DNA of 64,000 bases from UBA1783 sp964449115 (GTDB lineage: Bacteria; Bacillota_I; Bacilli_A; Erysipelotrichales; Erysipelotrichaceae), in the NCBI GenBank assembly GCA_964449115.1, contig CAYUXW010000002.1, positions 1 to 64,000 of the forward strand, given 5' to 3'. Positions within the stretch are counted from its first letter, which is position 1. Every line of letters begins with the position of its first letter. Positions 59,401 through 64,000 of this stretch are shown in pieces. The notes under the pieces were generated by a model, which had not been told where the DNA came from, did no database searches, and saw nothing but the letters and a program-made list of their open reading frames with translations. A program made the position numbers and the translations under genes.

Positions 59401-61537
59401 CTTTCTTTTTTGACACCTTCTTCGGTTTTGCTCCCTTATTTTTATTTGGAACAATATATCTGCACTTTGGATAATTTGAGCAACCAACAAAAGTAGTACC
59501 AAATCTAGAAACTCTTTCTACCAGTGGGCTGTTACACTCTGGACACAGCTCTCCAGTTTCTTTTGCTGGCTTTTTCTCATTTTTAACAATATATTTACAT
59601 TCAGGATAATTTGAACAAGCAATAAACTTGCCATATCTTCCTCTTTTTTCTACCAGTTTATTACCACATTCAGGGCAAGTACCATGGTCTGTTCCATTTT
59701 CGCTTTCCAAATCATGATGATATTTACACTTTGGATAATTTGAGCAGGCTACAAATTCACCATATTTACCTTTTCTGATTACCAGATCTCCACCACACTC
59801 AGGACATAACTCACCTGTTTTAACAGGCTCTATTTTTTCCATATTTTCTTTAGCATTATTAATCAGTTCCATAAAAGGATTGTAGAACTCATTTAATGAG
59901 GTTAGTTTATCCATATTACCTTCAGCAATCTCATCTAATTGGCTTTCCATATTGGCGGTGTATTTCACATTGATGACACTTGAAAAAAACTCATCAAGTT
60001 TTCTAGTCGTTAAAATACCCTGTTCCGTAGGTACAAATACTTTTGTCCTTGATGTTTCGGAAGACTTCTGTAACTTGGCATAATCTCTTTTTATTATTGT
60101 ATCAACAATAGTGGCATAAGTAGATGGTCTACCAATACCATTTTCTTCCATCGCTTTGATGAGTCTGGCTTCTGAATACCTTAAAGGTGGTTCAGTGAAA
60201 TGTTGTTTTCCTTCAACTTTTTCTGGAATCAGTGTTTGATTTTCAACTAATGTAGGCAATAGTGAATCATTATCATTTTCTGGATAAACTTTTAAATAAC
60301 CATCAAAGATTAGTGTTCTACCTGTTGCTGAATATTCATATATTCCACAATTCAGTTTTATACTTTTGCTATTGTACAGAGCATCAGCCATTAAAGCAGC
60401 TAAAGTACGTTCATAGATTAGTTTATATAGTTTGTATTCATCATTCGATAAATATTTTTTAATAGCATCAGGAGTATTGTCTATATTGGTTGGTCTTATT
60501 GCCTCATGGGCATCCTGAGCATTCTTATTAGCCTTTGAACGATATTTTCCAACATAGTTTTCACCATATTCTTTTTTGATATACGCCTTGGCATCATTGA
60601 TAAAAATATTAGATAACCTATTTGAATCAGTACGCATATAGGTTATTAAACCAGTAGCTGCACTTCCAATATTTATCCCTTCATATAATTTTTGAGCTAC
60701 CATCATCGTTTTTCTAGCAGAAAAGTTTAATTTTGTAGAAGCATCCTGTTGTAAAGTTGAAGTAATATAAGGAAATCTGCTCTTTTTATTTTTTACTTCT
60801 TCTTTTACTTCACCAACAATGAAAGGCTGTTTATCACAAGCATTGACAATAGCATCAGCTTTTTCTTTGTTTTTTATTTCTGCTTTTTTATCATTGATTT
60901 TAGTCAAATCAGCAACAAAGTTAGTGTTTTCATAAATAAAATCAGCAGCAATTGACCAATACTCTTCACTGATAAACGCATTGATTTCATCTTCACGATC
61001 AACAATCAATTTTAAAGCGACCGATTGAACTCTACCGGCACTTTTACTTTTTATCTTGCTATTTAATAAAGTTGATAGTTTAAAGCCAATTATTCTGTCT
61101 AAAATTCTTCTAGTTTCTTGAGAATCAACTAAATCCATATCAACTTTTCTAGCATTTTCAATAGCTTTAACAACAGCTGGTTTTGTTACTTCATGAAAAA
61201 CTACTCGATTGTTTTCTTTTAGATCAATATCTAGGTTAGTCACCAGATGATAGGCTATCGCTTCCCCTTCCCTGTCAGGGTCAGTTGCCAATAATACCTT
61301 ATCAGCTTTTTCTACTTTTGATTTTAATTGTTTGACAATATTCTTTTTACCAGCTGGGATGATATATCTGGCTTTGAAATCATTTTCAACATCAATTCCC
61401 AAGCCTCCCTTACCAGTTGTAGCTAAATCACTGATATGACCTTTTGATGCTACAACTTCATACTTATCATCTAGATACTTTTCTATTGTATTAGCTTTTG
61501 AAGGCGATTCTACAATTATTAAATTCTTTTTACTCAT
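59393..61537 (-). CDS. topA: DNA topoisomerase I
   Basis: TopA relaxes negative supercoils. The 714-residue protein has the TOPRIM domain (LIIVESPSKANTIEKYL, LLATDPDREGEAIAYHL), the active Tyr in SAATGLITYMRTDSNRL, and three C-terminal four-Cys zinc ribbons (CPECGGDL, CPECGNKL, CPECNSPL, each followed by a CSNYPKCKY-type end). The Lys-rich tail is KNKGAKPKKVSKKKDE. The ATG at 61537 is used; a GTG nine bases earlier is possible. Confidence 0.97.
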   Translation of the reverse strand: MSKKNLIIVESPSKANTIEKYLDDKYEVVASKGHISDLATTGKGGLGIDVENDFKARYIIPAGKKNIVKQLKSKVEKADKVLLATDPDREGEAIAYHLVTNLDIDLKENNRVVFHEVTKPAVVKAIENARKVDMDLVDSQETRRILDRIIGFKLSTLLNSKIKSKSAGRVQSVALKLIVDREDEINAFISEEYWSIAADFIYENTNFVADLTKINDKKAEIKNKEKADAIVNACDKQPFIVGEVKEEVKNKKSRFPYITSTLQQDASTKLNFSARKTMMVAQKLYEGINIGSAATGLITYMRTDSNRLSNIFINDAKAYIKKEYGENYVGKYRSKANKNAQDAHEAIRPTNIDNTPDAIKKYLSNDEYKLYKLIYERTLAALMADALYNSKSIKLNCGIYEYSATGRTLIFDGYLKVYPENDNDSLLPTLVENQTLIPEKVEGKQHFTEPPLRYSEARLIKAMEENGIGRPSTYATIVDTIIKRDYAKLQKSSETSRTKVFVPTEQGILTTRKLDEFFSSVINVKYTANMESQLDEIAEGNMDKLTSLNEFYNPFMELINNAKENMEKIEPVKTGELCPECGGDLVIRKGKYGEFVACSNYPKCKYHHDLESENGTDHGTCPECGNKLVEKRGRYGKFIACSNYPECKYIVKNEKKPAKETGELCPECNSPLVERVSRFGTTFVGCSNYPKCRYIVPNKNKGAKPKKVSKKKDE

Positions 61538-61592
61538 ATATCTCACTCACTTGTTTTTCTAAAAAATCATCGTATATATTAGAACAAATCAT

Positions 61593-62324
61593 TTATAATT
61601 TGTCAAATAAATCATTTATGTTCTCCTGTGTCAATATATTGGCTCCCTGCTGAATCAATATATTAGTGCCACAATTTATAGTTTCATCATAACGATAAGG
61701 CACAGCATAAATGTTTCTATTTAATGTTAAACCCTCATTTACAGTGAGCATCGTTCCTGATTTATAGGAAGCCTCCGTTACAATTATATCCTTACATAGA
61801 GCCGCTATTATTCTATTTCTAAATGGAAAATGATATTTTTTTGGTTTTACATTCAAGGGATACTCACTGATGACCAGTTGATCTTTTTTTAATTTTTCAT
61901 AAAGATCTTTATTTTCATAAGGATAATAATAGTTCAATCCATTACCCAAAACTGCAATAGTTTTTCTAGCATATCTATGAGCGATACTATCGATACCTTT
62001 AGCTAAACCTGATACAATAACATAATTTTTAGCTAATCTTTCAACTATATCTATTGTACACCTTTTACCATATTCGCTATAGTTTCTTGAACCGACAATA
62101 GCGATTAAATCATTTTCCAGCAAACTAATATCACCCTGATAAAACAAAACAAAAGGTGGATACTGCAAGTCCAGTAGTTGTTTAGGGTATTTTCTATCCA
62201 AAATGGTAATAGCCTGTTGTATTACAATTTCTTCTTTTACCTTCTCATTGTTTCTTATGGCCAGTTCTATTTTGAAATAATCACCCTGATATTTTATAGC
62301 TAAAGAAATTAAAAGATTACGCAT
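61593..62324 (-). CDS. dprA: DNA processing protein DprA
   Basis: DprA loads RecA on incoming single-stranded DNA. The 243-residue protein has the Rossmann-fold core: LIAIVGSRNYSEYG, IVSGLAKGIDSIAH, IAVLGNGLNYYYPYENKDLYEKL, SEYPLNVKPKKYHFPFRNRIIAAL and YKSGTMLTVNEGL. It lacks the N-terminal SAM domain of longer versions. The ATG at 62324 is chosen with GGTG upstream; an earlier ATG at 62342 is possible. It is in the rnhB-dprA-topA order. Confidence 0.92.
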   Translation of the reverse strand: MRNLLISLAIKYQGDYFKIELAIRNNEKVKEEIVIQQAITILDRKYPKQLLDLQYPPFVLFYQGDISLLENDLIAIVGSRNYSEYGKRCTIDIVERLAKNYVIVSGLAKGIDSIAHRYARKTIAVLGNGLNYYYPYENKDLYEKLKKDQLVISEYPLNVKPKKYHFPFRNRIIAALCKDIIVTEASYKSGTMLTVNEGLTLNRNIYAVPYRYDETINCGTNILIQQGANILTQENINDLFDKL

Positions 62325-62367
62325 TTTTATCACCAATTCCATATTTGATAATAAAATAGTAATCTTC

Positions 62368-62976
62368 CTAAAATAATTTGCTTTGCATTGCTTGAATTAC
62401 CGGTTTGTAGTTTTTTCGGTGAATTTCAGTAATACCATACTTTTCTAAGGCTTCAAAATGCTCTCTGGTTGGATATCCTTTGTTGTTTTTAAAGTTATAC
62501 TGTGGATATTTTTCATCCAAATCATACATTATTCGATCTCTTGTCACTTTTGCCAGGATTGAAGCAGCAGCGATAGAGACCGATTTACTGTCACCTTTAA
62601 CAATATCTACTACTTCCTTATCGATATGAATCTTCATAGCATCAGTCAAAACGACATCAACATCAGCTTTTAAGCTGATCTTACTCATAGCATTTCTGGT
62701 AGCTTCTAAAATATTCAGCTTTTCAATTGTTTCAACATCAACAATTAATATTTCATAATAAAAAGCATCTTTAATAATCAGTTCATATAATTCTTCTCTT
62801 TTTTTCTCACTGAGCTTTTTTGAATCATATATCTCTTCTGAAACATATCCCTTGGGAAAAACTACCCCTGCTACTACCAACGGACCAGCTAAGGGACCTC
62901 TGCCTGCTTCATCAATACCTATTACCAGCTTATCTAAAGACCAATAATATTGTTCATAATTATTCTCTGTCTTCAT
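62368..62976 (-). CDS. rnhB: Ribonuclease HII
   Basis: RNase HII cuts at ribonucleotides in DNA. The 202-residue protein has the catalytic VIGIDEAGRGPLAGPLVVAGVV (Asp-Glu), DAMKIHI, and KGDSKSVSIAAASILAKVTRD. It overlaps rbgA by 17 bases. Confidence 0.96.
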   Translation of the reverse strand: MKTENNYEQYYWSLDKLVIGIDEAGRGPLAGPLVVAGVVFPKGYVSEEIYDSKKLSEKKREELYELIIKDAFYYEILIVDVETIEKLNILEATRNAMSKISLKADVDVVLTDAMKIHIDKEVVDIVKGDSKSVSIAAASILAKVTRDRIMYDLDEKYPQYNFKNNKGYPTREHFEALEKYGITEIHRKNYKPVIQAMQSKLF

Positions 62977-63829
62977 CAGTTTTCTCCCAGCTTATTGGAC
63001 CTAATTGATTATCACGAACATCTTTTAATATCAAAGCATAAACCCTTTTATAATCTATAGTTTCATCCTGTTGAATACATCCTCTAGAAATAGCAATTCT
63101 TTTAATCGTTTCAAATATATCATCGCTTACTTCAATATCATAACGATTAACTAATTTATCTCGATGATTTTTTATTAGAAAAGCCATCGCATATTCAATA
63201 ACACTCTGCATCGGAAGTACATCATCTCTAATAGCTCCAGTAACTGCTAACATAAAACCAACATTCATATCTTCAAACTTCGGCCATAAAACTCCTGGAG
63301 TATCCAGTAACGCTACTTCGTTAGAAACTTTTATCCAGGTTAAATTTCTTGTTACACCTGGCTTATCTGCAGTTTTAGCAATCCTTCTTCTACTTACAGA
63401 ATTAATCAGTGTGGATTTACCAACATTCGGAATACCGACGACCATCGCTTTTATTTCTACCCTTTTTAGTCCTCTGGCCTTAAGTCTATCTATTTTCTCC
63501 TTCATAATCGATAAACAGCTATCAGAAATTGTCTTGACTACATTTCTGTCACCAATCAAGTTTAAAGCAATGGCTGGAAATCCTTGATTATTAAAGTATT
63601 CAATCCATTTTTTTGTTTCTTCACTTTCTGCTTTATCAGCTTTACTTAAAACTATCAATCGTGGTTTATGGCCAATAATTTCATTAAGAAGTGGATTTAT
63701 ACTGCTTAAAGGAATACGCGCATCACGTATTTCAATTACCATATCAACTAACTTGATTTTTTCATTCATCTCCCTTTTAGCCTTGGTCATATGACCAGGA
63801 TACCAGTTAATGTTTATTTTGTTTTCCAT
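62960..63829 (-). CDS. rbgA: Ribosome biogenesis GTPase RbgA (YlqF)
   Basis: RbgA assembles the 50S subunit. The 289-residue protein has the circularly permuted GTPase order: G4 VLSKADKAE (about 60) before G1 VVGIPNVGKSTLINS and G3 DTPGVLWP. The N-terminus reads NWYPGHMTKAKREM, typical of the family. AAAGGAG precedes the ATG. It is the first gene seen of the operon rnhB-dprA-topA-trmFO-xerC-murT-gatD. Confidence 0.96.
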   Translation of the reverse strand: MENKININWYPGHMTKAKREMNEKIKLVDMVIEIRDARIPLSSINPLLNEIIGHKPRLIVLSKADKAESEETKKWIEYFNNQGFPAIALNLIGDRNVVKTISDSCLSIMKEKIDRLKARGLKRVEIKAMVVGIPNVGKSTLINSVSRRRIAKTADKPGVTRNLTWIKVSNEVALLDTPGVLWPKFEDMNVGFMLAVTGAIRDDVLPMQSVIEYAMAFLIKNHRDKLVNRYDIEVSDDIFETIKRIAISRGCIQQDETIDYKRVYALILKDVRDNQLGPISWEKTDEDRE

Positions 63830-63847
63830 GGGAATCGTCTCCTTTTT

Positions 63848-64000
63848 TTATTTAAGTTTTAATTTTTCAGCTTTGTAAATCCGGTTTATTCCATCTTTAG
63901 CTGCTTGCCATATTTTACCATCATTTTCTAGATAAAATCTAATTGTCCATTTGATGCTTTAATAATACTTATATCAGTTAAACAACTTTCTTTAATTCTT
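63848..64000 (-). pseudogene. Possible end of a gene with a frameshift at the window edge
   Basis: On the minus strand one frame reads RIKESCLTDISIIKASNGQL and stops, and an overlapping frame continues DGKIWQAAKDGINRIYKAEK to a stop at 63848. Joining them needs one base at a T-run (63934-63937). It could be the tail of a broken gene, a sequencing error, or chance coding-like sequence. No family is recognised. The N-terminal part lies outside the window. Confidence 0.35.

Overview
The window looks like chromosome from a low-GC Gram-positive bacterium (Bacillota), most likely an Erysipelotrichia-type gut Firmicute. This rests on the AT-rich composition, strong AGGAGG-type ribosome binding sites, TATAAT-type promoters, dnaG-rpoD, era-recO-glyS and rbgA-rnhB-dprA-topA-trmFO-xerC gene orders, Firmicute marker proteins (MutS2, RNase HIII, ScpAB, YbeY-PhoH) and Mur-ligase/GatD-like pairs. 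The family-level assignment is inference. There are no rRNA, tRNA or CRISPR loci and no gene-free stretch longer than about 250 bases. Most genes are on the minus strand, so transcription mainly runs from high to low coordinates.

Layout. 1-550: 3' end of an IS110-family transposase with a 20-bp perfect palindrome. 586-5747: cvpA-mutS2-uvrC-membrane protein operon, divergent from rnhC. 6670-16219: a long housekeeping block, rpsU, then phoH-ybeY-cdd-era-recO-glyS-dnaG-rpoD, then a second sigma-70 factor and trmK behind a hairpin terminator. 16358-22447: scpA-scpB-rluB-rsmE-mtaB-murE-deoC. 22566-24832: the electron-bifurcating transhydrogenase genes nfnA-nfnB, whose promoter abuts three exact 26-bp tandem repeats. 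25045-32355: a Panacea-domain regulator with its own palindromic operators, a cytoplasmic 5'-nucleotidase, and a six-gene SPFH/zinc-ribbon/TPM envelope cluster resembling B. subtilis ydjGHI but without pspA. 32431-37359: Y-family polymerase, YolD, MnmM, a lipoprotein and an LTA-synthase-like sulfatase. 37469-40020: a small unknown protein, a large lipoprotein and a UgtP-like glycolipid glucosyltransferase.

40187-45595 is a redox locus. A [FeFe] hydrogenase and a phosphodiesterase diverge from a TM1266-type regulator plus a three-part ABC importer. The regulator/importer operon is preceded by a roughly 100-nt leader with a terminator and a competing pairing, so it is probably controlled by an RNA switch. 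45628-47574 is thyA-folA-rubredoxin flavoprotein. 48059-50140 and 55158-57175 each carry a MurT-like ligase with a GatD-like partner. Both GatD-like proteins lack the catalytic Cys and His needed to hydrolyse glutamine. Between and around them are ssb, two flavoproteins, fba and rpsB-tsf. 57209-63829 is the rbgA-rnhB-dprA-topA-trmFO-xerC operon.

The strongest candidates for undescribed biology are the two glutaminase-dead MurT/GatD pairs and the attenuator leader before the TM1266/ABC operon. The former may ligate something other than ammonia to the D-Glu alpha-carboxyl, for example the first bridge residue of a group B peptidoglycan. Next come the autoregulated Panacea operon, the extra sigma factor beside rpoD, and the triple repeat at the nfn promoter.
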